Shown here piece by piece: positions 1 to 9,762 of a DNA stretch of 60,542 nt (the stretch's first letter is position 1; each line of letters starts with the position of its first letter). The notes beneath the pieces are model-generated. The model saw nothing but the letters and a program-made list of their open reading frames with translations, was not told the origin of the DNA and ran no database searches. Origin of the DNA: Flavobacteriales bacterium. GTDB lineage: Bacteria; Bacteroidota; Bacteroidia; Flavobacteriales_E; Vicingaceae. The stretch covers positions 1-60,542 of the forward strand of contig CAJPFH010000001.1 in assembly GCA_905339165.1 (NCBI GenBank), given 5' to 3'. The translations under genes were made by a program, and so were the position numbers.

Positions 1-140
1 TCAAAACCGTTGATATTAAACAAAGCGGAAAAGGGCAGTTAAAAGTATATGCCGCCAACCTTAGCCAAGGTATTTACCAATACAGCATTGTGGTAGATGG
101 GAAAGTAATAGACACTAAAAAAATGTTGGTGGAGAAATAG
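1..140 (+). CDS. C-terminal end of a secreted protein with a T9SS type A-like sorting tail (5' end outside window)
   Basis: The open frame enters from the left edge and stops with TAG at 138-140; about 45 residues are visible. The tail contains LSQGIYQYSIVVDGKVID followed by KKMLVEK. This short beta-rich end, with the G-I-Y core and a basic terminus, is what type A T9SS sorting domains and similar C-terminal domains of Bacteroidota secreted proteins look like. The main body of the protein lies outside the window, so its function cannot be stated. A strong hairpin follows 15 bases after the stop. Confidence 0.6.
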   Translation, partial: KTVDIKQSGKGQLKVYAANLSQGIYQYSIVVDGKVIDTKKMLVEK

Positions 141-155
141 ATGGTTTTCTTTAAA

Positions 156-187
156 AAAAAAGAGGCAGCTATAGCTGCCTCTTTTTT
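156..187. terminator. Bidirectional intrinsic terminator
   Basis: This is a perfect 32-base palindrome. Arms of 16 bases (156-171 and 172-187) pair A-run plus GAGGCAGCTA with its complement, so a GC-containing stem is flanked by a T run on either strand. It lies between the stop of the partial plus-strand gene (140) and the stop of the minus-strand DUF3332 gene (202), exactly where a terminator serving two convergent genes is expected. Confidence 0.9.
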
Positions 188-201
188 GAGTATTCTCTAT
201 A

Positions 202-744
202 TTAAATATTTTCCATATTTTCTTGCAATACTACCCCATTGGGCAGGTAATAATGGGCAGTTGTGCTCATTAACCCAAATTGTAAATCGACCAGTTTGGT
301 AATTTCCCCGTTACAGTGCAAATACCAAGCATTTTGTTGCGGTTGCCAAACAAAGGCAAGCTCTTGCCCTGCATTAGCTCCCTGTAATTGTTTTACGTGC
401 ATTTGGTTTTTAGTAGCTGTTAATTTGTACAACTCATCGCCTTTACGTACCATTTGTATTTCTTGTTCTCCTTCGGCCATAGCTATCGGGTTAGAACCTG
501 TCCAGAATTCAATAAGATTTAAAATAATAGAATCAATCAATCCGGCTAATTCATAAACAGGTACAATGAGCATAACCATATATAATAATTGTTTCACAAA
601 GCGACCACCTAAATCCTTTCCGCCCACACTGTCGTTAAATTCATATACCTTTTTTACCAATGCAAAGCGGCCAAAACAACCGGTTTGTACCATTAAAAAC
701 CACGATGCTAAAAAGAGAGCTACTGTTACTTTTAATTTTTTCAT
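202..744 (-). CDS. DUF3332 family lipoprotein
   Basis: 180 residues. It starts with a lipoprotein-type signal: basic KK, a hydrophobic stretch and a cysteine at about residue 23 (VQTGCFGRF). A conserved block follows (NDSVGGKDLGGRFVKQLLYM, then IVPVYELAGLIDSIILN and IEFWTGSNP), which is the hallmark of the DUF3332 family of Bacteroidota and Gammaproteobacteria. A hydrophobic segment spans about residues 52-80. The C-terminal half is a small beta-rich part. The biochemical function of the family is unknown; the protein is predicted to be envelope-anchored. It is a single gene sharing a bidirectional terminator with the gene on its left and divergent from parE. Confidence 0.85.
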   Translation of the reverse strand: MKKLKVTVALFLASWFLMVQTGCFGRFALVKKVYEFNDSVGGKDLGGRFVKQLLYMVMLIVPVYELAGLIDSIILNLIEFWTGSNPIAMAEGEQEIQMVRKGDELYKLTATKNQMHVKQLQGANAGQELAFVWQPQQNAWYLHCNGEITKLVDLQFGLMSTTAHYYLPNGVVLQENMENI

Positions 745-921
745 ATTATTTCACATTTAAAGTTTATGCCGTAAAGATATGGTTTACAATACTAATTTGT
801 AATACAAAAAATGTAAACAAATAAAATCTGTTTTATTTAAAACACTAATATGCAGGCATAATTTTTTTAAACTTGTTAATAAAACCAATATTTTCGACAT
901 AAACAGACATTTAGATTTTAG

Positions 922-945
922 TAATTTCGCCACTTTAACAGTGGC
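922..945 (+). promoter_or_regulatory. Possible parE -7 element and leader hairpin
   Basis: TAATTTCG at 922-929 differs by one base from the Bacteroidota -7 consensus TAnnTTTG and lies 20 bases before the parE ATG (949). No clear -33 TTTG is seen at the right spacing. Just inside the expected leader, GCCAC (929-933) and GTGGC (941-945) can form a 5-bp hairpin directly ahead of the start codon. No Shine-Dalgarno sequence is present, as usual in this phylum. Confidence 0.35.
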
Positions 946-948
946 ATT

Positions 949-2808
949 ATGGCCAAAAAAACAGAAGAGGTAAGTTACACCGAAGAAAACATCCGCTCGC
1001 TCGATTGGAAGGAGCATATCCGTTTACGACCCGGTATGTACATTGGTAAGTTGGGCGATGGTTCTACTGCCGATGATGGTATATATATATTACTGAAAGA
1101 AACCATAGACAATTCCATAGATGAATTTGTAATGGGCTACGGAAAAACCATAGACATTAGCATAAAAGACAATGTGGTAAAGGTAAGAGATTACGGACGA
1201 GGTATTCCGCTGGGAAAAGTGGTAGATTGTGTTTCTCAAATAAATACCGGAGCCAAGTACGATAGCAAGGCATTTAAAAAATCAGTAGGGCTCAATGGAG
1301 TGGGAACAAAGGCCGTAAATGCTCTCTCTGGTTACTTTTGTGTAGAAAGCTACCGTGATGGGAAATGCAAAAAAGCTGAATTTGAAAAAGGTGTTCTTGT
1401 AAACGATGCTCCTATATTGCCCGATGATGCCTCAAGACACGGTACTAAAATTTCTTTTGTTCCCGATGATACTATTTTTTCAAAATATCAATTTCGTTCA
1501 CAGTTTATAGAACGTCTGTTATGGAATTATGCGTTTTTAAACAGAGGCCTAACTATACATTTTAACGGGCAGAAATTTTATTCCGAAAACGGGCTCAAAG
1601 ATTTACTAGAGCTAAATATTTCAGGCGAGCCTATTTACCCCATCATACATTTACGAGACGAAGATATTGAGGTGGCCATTACGCATACCAATTCTTACGG
1701 AGAAGAATATTATTCCTTTGTAAACGGGCAACACACCACGCAAGGCGGAACACATCAGGGTGCTTTTCGCGAAGCATACGTAAAAGTAATTCGCGATTTT
1801 TATAAAAAAGAATACGATGCCTCCGATATACGCACTGCTATTTGTGCAGCCATCAGCGTTAAAGTAATAGAGCCTGTTTTTGAATCGCAAACCAAAACAA
1901 AACTAGGCTCAAACGAAATAGAACCCAATGGGCAAAGTATGCGGGCTTTTGTGTACGAATTTTTAAAAAAACATTTAGACAACTACCTGCATAAAAACCC
2001 CGAAACAGCACAGGAATTACAAAAAAGAATATTACAATCGGAACGCGAAAGAAAAGAATTATCGGGAATTCGGAAACTGGCAAAAGAAAGGGCTAAAAAA
2101 GCAAATCTGCACAACAAAAAACTACGAGATTGCAGAATAAAATTTACCGATAAAAACGAAAGAAATATTGAAACCACTCTTTTTATAACCGAGGGAGATT
2201 CTGCTTCAGGCTCCATCACAAAATCGCGTGATGTTAATACCCAAGCCGTTTTTAGCTTAAAAGGAAAACCCCTTAATTGTTTTGGCTTAACCAAAAAAAT
2301 AGTTTATGAAAACGAAGAATTTAACTTATTGCAATCTGCTTTGGGAGTAGAAGACGGCCTGGAAAATCTAAGGTACAACAATATTGTTTTAGCTACCGAT
2401 GCCGATGTAGACGGTATGCATATTCGCTTGCTGCTCATTACTTTTTTTCTTCAGTTTTTTCCCGATTTAGTAAAAAATGGTCATTTATATGTATTACAAA
2501 CGCCCTTGTTTCGGGTTAGAAATAAAAAGGAAACCATTTATTCATACAACGAAAACGAAAAATTGCAAGCCATAAAAAAATTAGGTAGTAAGCCCGAAAT
2601 AACCCGTTTTAAAGGCTTGGGCGAAATATCGCCAGAAGAATTTAAAATGTTTATAGGAAAAGATATTCGTTTAGACCCCGTTGTAATAGGAAAAGACACC
2701 CCAATAGCAGAGTTGTTGGAATATTACATGGGAAAAAATACCCCCGAACGGCAAGATTTTATTATAGAAAACCTGAAAATAGAAAAAGACCTTTTAGAAG
2801 AAGCATAA
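949..2808 (+). CDS. parE: DNA topoisomerase IV subunit B (GyrB/ParE family ATPase subunit)
   Basis: 619 residues, the short GyrB/ParE form expected of ParE. It is the ATPase and TOPRIM subunit of the type IIA topoisomerase that decatenates sister chromosomes. The GHKL ATPase domain shows the general-base glutamate and Mg-binding asparagine in [11 protein letters not shown] (E51, N55), DYGRGIP (81-86) and [14 protein letters not shown]. The TOPRIM domain has EGDSASGS (415-422) and [10 protein letters not shown] (484-493), which supply the metal-binding acidic residues. It ends with the ParE-type RFKGLGE block. parC begins directly after the stop codon, so the two subunits are co-translated. 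Calling it ParE rather than GyrB rests on this linkage, the length and sequence resemblance to Bacteroidota topoisomerase IV. Confidence 0.92.
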   Translation: MAKKTEEVSYTEENIRSLDWKEHIRLRPGMYIGKLGDGSTADDGIYILLKETIDNSIDEFVMGYGKTIDISIKDNVVKVRDYGRGIPLGKVVDCVSQINTGAKYDSKAFKKSVGLNGVGTKAVNALSGYFCVESYRDGKCKKAEFEKGVLVNDAPILPDDASRHGTKISFVPDDTIFSKYQFRSQFIERLLWNYAFLNRGLTIHFNGQKFYSENGLKDLLELNISGEPIYPIIHLRDEDIEVAITHTNSYGEEYYSFVNGQHTTQGGTHQGAFREAYVKVIRDFYKKEYDASDIRTAICAAISVKVIEPVFESQTKTKLGSNEIEPNGQSMRAFVYEFLKKHLDNYLHKNPETAQELQKRILQSERERKELSGIRKLAKERAKKANLHNKKLRDCRIKFTDKNERNIETTLFITEGDSASGSITKSRDVNTQAVFSLKGKPLNCFGLTKKIVYENEEFNLLQSALGVEDGLENLRYNNIVLATDADVDGMHIRLLLITFFLQFFPDLVKNGHLYVLQTPLFRVRNKKETIYSYNENEKLQAIKKLGSKPEITRFKGLGEISPEEFKMFIGKDIRLDPVVIGKDTPIAELLEYYMGKNTPERQDFIIENLKIEKDLLEEA

Positions 2809-5472
2809 ATGGCCGAAGAAAACAATATAGAACACGATGCCGAGTTTGAGGGCGAATCGGGAGGTATGGACGAGAATATTATTCGTGTGTCCGGTATGTA
2901 CCGCGAATGGTTTCTAGATTATGCTTCGTACGTAATATTAGAAAGAGCAATTCCACACTTAAACGATGGTTTAAAGCCAGTTCAAAGGCGTATTCTTCAT
3001 TCCATGTTCGATATGGAAGATGGGCGATACCATAAGGTGGCGAATATTATTGGTAACACCATGAAGTTTCACCCGCATGGCGATGCGGCTATTGGCGATG
3101 CCTTAGCACAATTAGGTCAAAAAGATATTTTAATAGATACCCAAGGTAACTGGGGAAATATATACACGGGCGATAGTGCTGCAGCTCCTCGTTACATAGA
3201 AGCCCGTTTAAGCAAATTTGCTTTAGAGGTAGTATTTAATCCGAAAACTACCGAGTGGCAATCCTCATACGATGGTAGATCTAAAGAGCCCGTAACCTTT
3301 CCCGTAAAATTTCCTTTGCTTTTGGCACAAGGGGTAGAAGGCATTGCCGTGGGCATGGCCTGTAAAATATTACCCCACAATTTCAATGAATTAATAGAAG
3401 CCTCTATTGCTGTTCTAAAAGGAAAAACAACTCATATATTGCCCGATTTCCCTACCGGAGGTATGGCCGATTTTTCTAATTACAACGATGGTTTAAGAGG
3501 CGGAAGAATAAGGGTAAGAGCAAGAATTAAAAAAGCCGATGCCAAAACTCTTTTAATTACCGAAATACCTTTTGGCACCAACACAGGAAGTCTAATAGAT
3601 TCTATTATCAAGGCAAACGATAAAGGCAAAATTAAAATTAAAAAAGTAGAAGATAATACCGCAGAAAACGTAGAAATAGCCATCTACCTTGCTCCCGGAG
3701 TTTCACCAGATAAAACCATAGATGCCCTCTACGCATTTACCGATTGCGAAGTATCTGTTTCTCCTAATGCAGCCGTAATAGAAAGCGATAAACCAAGGTT
3801 TTTAGGCGTAAATGAATTACTGAAATACTCTACCCATCAAACATTAAATCTGCTTCGTACAGAGCTTGAAATAAAAAAAGCAGAACTTCAAGAACAGTGG
3901 CACTTCTCTTCGCTCGAAAAAATATTTATAGAAAAAAGGATTTATCGAAAAATTGAAGAGTGCGAAACATGGGAAGAAATTATAGACACCATTCACAAAG
4001 GATTAAAACCCTACGCTAAACAATTCCACAGAGTTATTACCGATGAAGATGTAACAAAACTTACCGAAATACGAATTAAAAGAATTTCAAAATTCGATAG
4101 CTTTAAAGCCGATGAGTTGATTAAAAAAATAGAAGAAGATATTGCACAGGTTCAGCATCATCTAGATTACCTAACCGATTACGCCATAGAATATTTTAAA
4201 AACCTAAAGAAAAAATATGGCGAAGGCAGAGAACGAAAAACAGAAATAAAATCTTTTGAAACGATTGATGCCGCAAAGGTGGCGGTTAACAACGTAAAGC
4301 TTTATGCAAATCTTACCGAAGGCTTTGTTGGTTATGGAATGAGAAACGAAGGAGAGTTTGTCTGCGATTGTTCCGACATAGACGATATTATTGTTTTTAG
4401 AAAAGACGGAACCATGCTGGTAAGTAAAATAAGTGCCAAAGCATTTTTGGGTAAAGAGTTGCTCTATGTTTCCGTTTGGAGAAAAGGAGATAAACGCACC
4501 ATTTATCATTTAGTTTATCAAGATGGGAAAGCAGGAGCTGCTTACATTAAAAGATTTCCGGTTACCGCCATTACCCGCGATAAAGAGTATCCGGTTAGCA
4601 AAGGAAGCGATGGTTCTAAAGTGCTCTATTTTACAGCTAACCCCAATGGAGAAGCCGAAATTATAACTGTTATCCACAAGCCCAAACCGGGTTTAAAAAA
4701 ACTAAAATTCGATTTCGATTTTTCTACTCTTGCCATAAAAGGCCGAGATGCACAAGGAAACATCTTAACTAAAGTGCCGGTACAAAAAATTATTCAAAAA
4801 GAAAAAGGAGCTTCTACACTTTCCGCTCGCAAAATATGGTTCGATGATTCGGTTCAGCGATTAAATGCCGATGCCAGAGGTCTCTTTTTAGGAGAGTTTA
4901 AAGCGGACGATAAAATTTTAACCATTATGCAAACCGGAGAGTACTTGCTAACCGGTTACGATTTATCTACGCATTTCGAGGAGGATATGATTTTGATTGA
5001 AAAATGGAATCCTCAGAAACCTTTGTCGGTAGTTTATTTTGAAGGAGAGAAAAAGCAGTATTTTATAAAAAGATTTGTAATAGAACCTTCCGATAAGAAA
5101 GTTAAGTTTATATCAGAGCACCCCGAATCAAGAATAGAACTTGTAACTACCGATTACATTCCAAGAATCGGCATACATTTTTCTAAAGAAAAAGGAAAAG
5201 AAAAAGAGCCTGAAACTATTAATATAACCGAATTTATTGCCGTAAAAGGATTAAAAGCCGTAGGAAATCGTTTAAGTTCTTCTAAAATTAAACATATCGA
5301 TTTGCTTGAGCCTCTACAAAAAGAACCTGTTCAGGAAATTCAGCAATCCCTAACCGCACATTTTGAAGAAGAAGATGACCCCACTCAAGAAATAAAATCT
5401 ATTCTTAACAAAAGGAATTTGCCCAATAAAAACTCCGATGGAAATACTCAAATTACATTAGATTTTGATTAA
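2809..5472 (+). CDS. parC: DNA topoisomerase IV subunit A
   Basis: 887 residues. This is the DNA-cleaving subunit of topoisomerase IV. The winged-helix core contains the catalytic tyrosine in AAAPRYIEARLS (Y129). The quinolone-resistance region reads HPHGDAAIGD (88-97), with alanine where E. coli GyrA has Ser83 and an acidic residue kept at the Asp87 position. Coiled coil and tower segments follow (about residues 350-480), then a long, probably degenerate beta-pinwheel C-terminal domain and an acidic tail. The start codon abuts the parE TAA with no spacer. The first 25 residues are acidic and likely disordered. A rhomboid gene follows 36 bases later. Confidence 0.92.
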   Translation: MAEENNIEHDAEFEGESGGMDENIIRVSGMYREWFLDYASYVILERAIPHLNDGLKPVQRRILHSMFDMEDGRYHKVANIIGNTMKFHPHGDAAIGDALAQLGQKDILIDTQGNWGNIYTGDSAAAPRYIEARLSKFALEVVFNPKTTEWQSSYDGRSKEPVTFPVKFPLLLAQGVEGIAVGMACKILPHNFNELIEASIAVLKGKTTHILPDFPTGGMADFSNYNDGLRGGRIRVRARIKKADAKTLLITEIPFGTNTGSLIDSIIKANDKGKIKIKKVEDNTAENVEIAIYLAPGVSPDKTIDALYAFTDCEVSVSPNAAVIESDKPRFLGVNELLKYSTHQTLNLLRTELEIKKAELQEQWHFSSLEKIFIEKRIYRKIEECETWEEIIDTIHKGLKPYAKQFHRVITDEDVTKLTEIRIKRISKFDSFKADELIKKIEEDIAQVQHHLDYLTDYAIEYFKNLKKKYGEGRERKTEIKSFETIDAAKVAVNNVKLYANLTEGFVGYGMRNEGEFVCDCSDIDDIIVFRKDGTMLVSKISAKAFLGKELLYVSVWRKGDKRTIYHLVYQDGKAGAAYIKRFPVTAITRDKEYPVSKGSDGSKVLYFTANPNGEAEIITVIHKPKPGLKKLKFDFDFSTLAIKGRDAQGNILTKVPVQKIIQKEKGASTLSARKIWFDDSVQRLNADARGLFLGEFKADDKILTIMQTGEYLLTGYDLSTHFEEDMILIEKWNPQKPLSVVYFEGEKKQYFIKRFVIEPSDKKVKFISEHPESRIELVTTDYIPRIGIHFSKEKGKEKEPETINITEFIAVKGLKAVGNRLSSSKIKHIDLLEPLQKEPVQEIQQSLTAHFEEEDDPTQEIKSILNKRNLPNKNSDGNTQITLDFD

Positions 5473-5508
5473 GTCTTTCATCCTTATGCATTATCCTAAT
5501 AAAAGCGT

Positions 5509-6123
5509 ATGCTTACTCTACTAATTATTGCCATTACTGCTATCATTTCGGCTACTTCTTTTAATAAAAGAGAAATTTTTCATAAACTGTTATTTAACCC
5601 CTATCAGATTTATCATCGTAAAGAGTGGTACCGATTTGTTACGCACGGTTTTGTACATGCCGACTGGATGCACCTTATTGTAAATATGATGGTATTGTTT
5701 TTTTTTGGCGACCATGTAAATAAATACTTCGAACATTTTCTGGGCATAAAAGGAATTTTATTTTTTATTTTATTGTACATAGGAGGAATAGCCTTTGCCG
5801 TATTACCCAGCTACAAAAAGCACCGAGATAATTATTTATATAACGGAGTAGGAGCAAGTGGAGCGGTTTCGGCCATTCTGTTTTCGGCTATTGTTTTTGA
5901 TCCGGCAAGTAAAATTTGTTTATACGGAGTGTTATGCTTTCCCGGAATATTGTGGGGGATCTTTTATTTAGCTTACGAATATTACATGGGAAAAAAATCG
6001 AACGATAATATAAACCACGATGCTCACTTTTGGGGAGCTTTATTTGGTGTAGTATTTACCATAATTACAGTTCCCGATTCGGTACTTCTTTTTTATAACC
6101 GATTACTTACATTGTTTCAATGA
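5509..6123 (+). CDS. Rhomboid family intramembrane serine protease
   Basis: 204 residues with about six hydrophobic helices. Rhomboids cleave membrane-embedded substrates using a Ser-His dyad. The serine is in GVGASGAVSA (S117) and the histidine in HDAHFWGALFG (H173). The upstream THGFVHADWMHLIVNMM block supplies the conserved HxxxN motif of helix 2. The substrate is unknown. The stop overlaps the ATG of the next gene by four bases (ATGA at 6120-6123), so it is translationally coupled to the GmhB-like gene. Placement behind parE-parC parallels the two rhomboids behind mutL at the other end of the window. Confidence 0.9.
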   Translation: MLTLLIIAITAIISATSFNKREIFHKLLFNPYQIYHRKEWYRFVTHGFVHADWMHLIVNMMVLFFFGDHVNKYFEHFLGIKGILFFILLYIGGIAFAVLPSYKKHRDNYLYNGVGASGAVSAILFSAIVFDPASKICLYGVLCFPGILWGIFYLAYEYYMGKKSNDNINHDAHFWGALFGVVFTIITVPDSVLLFYNRLLTLFQ

Positions 6124-6617
6124 AAAAAGTAGTTTTTTTAGACAGAGATGGCGTAATAAATGTAGATGTAAACGACTATACTTGGAAATGGGAAAAATTT
6201 ATTTTTACCCCCCAATTATTCGATAACCTTCAATTGCTTGTAAATAAAGGCTTTCAGTTTATTATCATAACCAATCAGGGAGGAATATCAAAAAATATTT
6301 ACACCAAAAATGATGTGTTTGTATTACACTCCCTCATGCAAAAGCAATTTGAAGCCAATGGAATACCCTTACTGGATATCTACTTTTGCCCGCACCACTC
6401 AGCAATTGAAAAGTGCCTATGCAGAAAGCCTGGAAGCCTCTTATTGGAAAAAGCCATAGCAAAATATAACATTTCTTTAAAACATACGTATTTTATAGGC
6501 GATAACGAGCGTGATATGCTTGCCGCAAAAGGTGCCGGGGTAGAAGGAATTAAAATAAATACAAACGAGGGGATAGAAAGAGCCGTTCGCCTTATACTGC
6601 AACAAAACGCTGTATAA
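6120..6617 (+). CDS. gmhB: HAD-superfamily phosphatase, D,D-heptose 1,7-bisphosphate phosphatase (GmhB) type
   Basis: 165 residues. The HAD nucleophile motif is VVFLDRDGVIN, with D8 as nucleophile and D10 as general acid. Motif II is IIITNQGG (48-55), with IGDNERDMLAAK (127-138) as the metal-binding motif. A zinc-binding loop with C90, H92, C99 and C101 (CPHH ... CLCRKP) is characteristic of the GmhB/HisB-N branch. GmhB removes the 7-phosphate during synthesis of ADP-heptose for lipopolysaccharide. The exact substrate cannot be proven, since histidinol-phosphatase relatives look similar. It overlaps the rhomboid gene by four bases. Confidence 0.8.
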   Translation: MKKVVFLDRDGVINVDVNDYTWKWEKFIFTPQLFDNLQLLVNKGFQFIIITNQGGISKNIYTKNDVFVLHSLMQKQFEANGIPLLDIYFCPHHSAIEKCLCRKPGSLLLEKAIAKYNISLKHTYFIGDNERDMLAAKGAGVEGIKINTNEGIERAVRLILQQNAV

Positions 6618-6625
6618 GCAGGAAA

Positions 6626-7498
6626 TTGGAAAATCTATACATTAATTTAAACGGAGAGTTTTTTTTAGCGAATGCACCGGTTCTGCACGCTACGAACCGA
6701 GCTTTTCGCTACGGAGATTCTGTATTCGAAAGCATTCGTATCATTAACAGAGAACCTGTTTTTATTAACGAACATTTTGAACGATTAAAAAACAGCATGC
6801 ATATATTAGGCTTTGAGGCCTCTGCTCAATTTACATATCGGCATTTAGCCGAACAAATGGCCGCATTGATAGAAAGAAACAACATAAAAGAAGGAGGGAG
6901 AATAAGGCTTACTGTTTTTAGAAATGACGGAGGGTACTATACACCCGATACCAATCAGAAATCATATTTAATAGAGTGTACACCCCTTTCGGAAAACTTA
7001 TATACTTTAAATCAGGCAGGATACCATATTGACTTATATACAAAAATTAAAAAGCACCAAAACATTTACGCCTCTTTAAAAACAGGAAATGCCTTGATGT
7101 ATGTGATGGCTGCAAAGTATAAAAAAGAAGCAAAGTTAGACGAATGTGTTATCCTTAATCAGAACGATAGAATTTGTGAAGCCATTAGTTCTAATATATT
7201 TTTATATAAAAGCGGATCTCTTTATACTCCCGCACTTTCCGAAGGATGTTTAGATGGTATTATGCGTTTAAAGGTTATAGAACTAGCCAAACAGCTTAAC
7301 ATAAGAATTATTGAAGAGGCTTTTACACCCACCAATTTATTACAAGCCGATGAGGTATTTTTAACCAATGCCGTAAGCGGAATACGTTGGGTAATTTCTT
7401 ACAAACAAAAGAGATATTTTAATACATTTTCTAAAAAAATAGTAGAAGAACTAAATAAACAGGTTATAGAAAAGGTAAGCTCGGAAACTAAATTCTAA
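6626..7498 (+). CDS. Class IV pyridoxal-phosphate aminotransferase (BCAT / D-amino acid transaminase / PabC-like)
   Basis: 290 residues of fold type IV PLP enzyme. The N-terminal block NRAFRYGDSVFESIRI (24-39) is the family signature. The Schiff-base lysine is K152 in YASLKTGNALMYVMA. E185 in CEAISSNIF and the phosphate-binding TNAVSGI (247-253) complete the site. Candidate reactions are branched-chain amino acid transamination or the aminodeoxychorismate lyase step of folate synthesis; motifs alone do not decide. The start is TTG at 6626: no ATG occurs in frame before residue 58, and homology begins at once (YINLNGEFF). The 3' end overlaps the stop of the convergent PorE-like gene by four bases. 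Confidence 0.82.
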   Translation: MENLYINLNGEFFLANAPVLHATNRAFRYGDSVFESIRIINREPVFINEHFERLKNSMHILGFEASAQFTYRHLAEQMAALIERNNIKEGGRIRLTVFRNDGGYYTPDTNQKSYLIECTPLSENLYTLNQAGYHIDLYTKIKKHQNIYASLKTGNALMYVMAAKYKKEAKLDECVILNQNDRICEAISSNIFLYKSGSLYTPALSEGCLDGIMRLKVIELAKQLNIRIIEEAFTPTNLLQADEVFLTNAVSGIRWVISYKQKRYFNTFSKKIVEELNKQVIEKVSSETKF

Positions 7499-9762
7499 TT
7501 TTCTTTTTTTATTTCCAACCAGTGTGTGTTTGGATTGGCATTGCTTAGTATTTTTATCTTAAACTCAACATCGCTTTCTAAGAGCGAAGAGGGTAGTAAC
7601 ACTTTTATTTTATTTTTTTGCATGGAATCAATGGGCTGATTAGGCAAAGTAATTTTTAGCAATCCATTATCCGGTTCGGCAGAAAATATTTTTAATGCAC
7701 TCTTGCCATTATTTTGAATAATAAACTCAATTTCTGTATCTGTGTGTGATGTTTTTGGGGGAAGTATGTAGATTGAATTTTCTATAACTAAAATAGGATC
7801 GTTTATTTCCAAACCATCTAAGCCTTTAGCTTCTTTCCCTTTTTCGGTAAGGCGAATGGCCATAATTTCTATTTTTCTTTCTAATGCAGCTTTGCGACTG
7901 TAAACGGAATTTTTTAAATCGTTTATATTGTCGCTTACCTCTTCTTTTGATTGGTATTCTCCAAAAGGAATTTTTATAAAATGGAGAGATGCTCCATTGG
8001 TAGCCGTTCCGTTTAAATAGGGTTTGAAGACGCCTTGGTTATATTCAATGATAAAATTTATTAAACTAGAAATTCGCCTAAGGGTTAAATTCACATTGTA
8101 ATCGGTTTTTGAAAGAGGACTGGCGTACCCTTTTATTGTTAATTCTATTTTGCTGCCTTTTTCTAATTCTTTTTTAAGCAAAGGCATAAACTGGTTTAAA
8201 TCCGAAACTCCCTTTTTTACATATTCTTCAAAAAAGTCTTCAATGTCAAGTATTGCATCGTCTTGTTCTTCGCCTTTTAGTCCGGAAGCATATTCTTTTT
8301 TGTATTTGTCGGTCTGTTTTAAATATTCGGTGTATGTACTTAAATAGTTATACTGAGTTATCGTATCTCTAGAACGGGGGTTTGGTTCATCGTTATGAAA
8401 GTATAGGGTTACGGGCAGGTATTTTTGTAACTCTTCTAACGAAGTATAAATTTTGGGTTTAATTATTTCGGGAAGTTTTATGGAATATAAATCGTTGCAA
8501 CAGGTTGCTCCTTTTTTGGTAATGGAGCCTTTACGATTTGAGGTTACAAATGCGGAGCCTCCAAATTTAGAGAAGTAAGTTTCGTTAGTGCTTGTGTTTA
8601 TCGGAGATTTCATGTTTTCAAGTTTTTGCCACATGCCGGGTTCTCCTTTGCTTTTAAAAACATCAAATCCGCCAAGCCCTTCGTGCCAATTAGAACTAAA
8701 ATAAAGCGTGCTATCTTCCGGTGTAAAGAAAGGTGTTATTTCATCTTCAATGGTATTGATATTGTTTCCGGCATTAATGGGTTCTGAAAATGTAAAATCG
8801 CCTTTGTGCCAGGCAAACCAAATGTCCATCATACCCATACCGCCAGGGCGGTTCGAAGAGAAAAATAAAATTTCCTTTCCATTGTATTCTGTAAACATGG
8901 GGTGTGTTGTGGTACTCGCTTCGTTATTAATGTTGGGAGGGAGTGCTTTTGCTTTTTGCCATTCATTATTTTTATAGGTCGAATAGTATATCTTACAGTT
9001 GTAGTTTAAATCACAGGCTGTAAAAAATACGCTTTTCTTATCTTCGCTGAAACACGCATTGGCGGCATGCATTTCGGGTAAGTTAATTTGCTGAGGAAGT
9101 TCTAGTGGATTTTTCCAGTTTCCATTTTGCTGCATTGCTTTATAAATTTTTATCACATATACACTATCTAATACCACATTATTTTCGGTAATCGCTTTTC
9201 CTCTAAGCGATGAAAAATAGAGCATAGAATCGTATACAAACGCTCCAAATTCAGAATCGGTGGTATTGATGTTGTTTCCTAGGTTTTTTACATCGAGGGG
9301 AAGAGTGTCTTTTTTTAACATTTCTGCAACATCACATGATTTTTGTTCTTGCAAAACTTTTTTATAGTGAAATCCATTTTTGTCCTTCTTAAAATATCGT
9401 TCGCAGCGTTTAAAATTTTTCTTGGCATTTTTATAATCGCCCATGTGTTTAAGCATTACAGATTGCCAATACAATGCAAGGGGATAGGTCGTGCCCCTGT
9501 CTAACTTATAAACCACCGCATAATATTTTTCGGCTTTAGGGTATTCGTTATAGTTACGAAGTGCTTCGGCATATTTGTATATTAAATCTACATTGTTAGA
9601 GTCGAGTAGCATGGCTCTACGGTAATAGATGGCTGCTCCGTAAAAATCGAGGTCGGCATAGTAGGTGTCGGCTACTTTAATAAGTTGTTTTTGCGTTTGT
9701 GCAACCGAACTAAGGCAAAGAATGAGACTAATAAAACCGATGAGTAAGCGAAATCTTTTCAT
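7495..9762 (-). CDS. PorE-like T9SS-associated protein: TPR, PD40 repeats, OmpA-like domain and a C-terminal Ig-like domain
   Basis: 755 residues from the ATG at 9762; six more codons are possible upstream. ATG 9762 is preferred because it forms a TAATG overlap with the stop of the PorP/SprF gene and starts a clean signal peptide (KRFRLLIGF ... SSVAQ). TPR-like helices follow (about 25-130), then PD40/WD40-like beta-propeller repeats (FSSLRG, FTACDLNYN, FFSSNRPGGMGMMDIW, YFSSNWHEGLGGFDVF). An OmpA-like domain begins at YFHNDEPNP and includes GYASPLSKTDYNVNLTLRR, the degenerate peptidoglycan-binding motif seen in PorE homologues. About 95 further residues resemble an Ig-like DUF1573 domain. 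It likely anchors T9SS components to the cell wall in the periplasm. It is the last gene of a three-gene cassette. Confidence 0.85.
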   Translation of the reverse strand: MKRFRLLIGFISLILCLSSVAQTQKQLIKVADTYYADLDFYGAAIYYRRAMLLDSNNVDLIYKYAEALRNYNEYPKAEKYYAVVYKLDRGTTYPLALYWQSVMLKHMGDYKNAKKNFKRCERYFKKDKNGFHYKKVLQEQKSCDVAEMLKKDTLPLDVKNLGNNINTTDSEFGAFVYDSMLYFSSLRGKAITENNVVLDSVYVIKIYKAMQQNGNWKNPLELPQQINLPEMHAANACFSEDKKSVFFTACDLNYNCKIYYSTYKNNEWQKAKALPPNINNEASTTTHPMFTEYNGKEILFFSSNRPGGMGMMDIWFAWHKGDFTFSEPINAGNNINTIEDEITPFFTPEDSTLYFSSNWHEGLGGFDVFKSKGEPGMWQKLENMKSPINTSTNETYFSKFGGSAFVTSNRKGSITKKGATCCNDLYSIKLPEIIKPKIYTSLEELQKYLPVTLYFHNDEPNPRSRDTITQYNYLSTYTEYLKQTDKYKKEYASGLKGEEQDDAILDIEDFFEEYVKKGVSDLNQFMPLLKKELEKGSKIELTIKGYASPLSKTDYNVNLTLRRISSLINFIIEYNQGVFKPYLNGTATNGASLHFIKIPFGEYQSKEEVSDNINDLKNSVYSRKAALERKIEIMAIRLTEKGKEAKGLDGLEINDPILVIENSIYILPPKTSHTDTEIEFIIQNNGKSALKIFSAEPDNGLLKITLPNQPIDSMQKNKIKVLLPSSLLESDVEFKIKILSNANPNTHWLEIKKEN

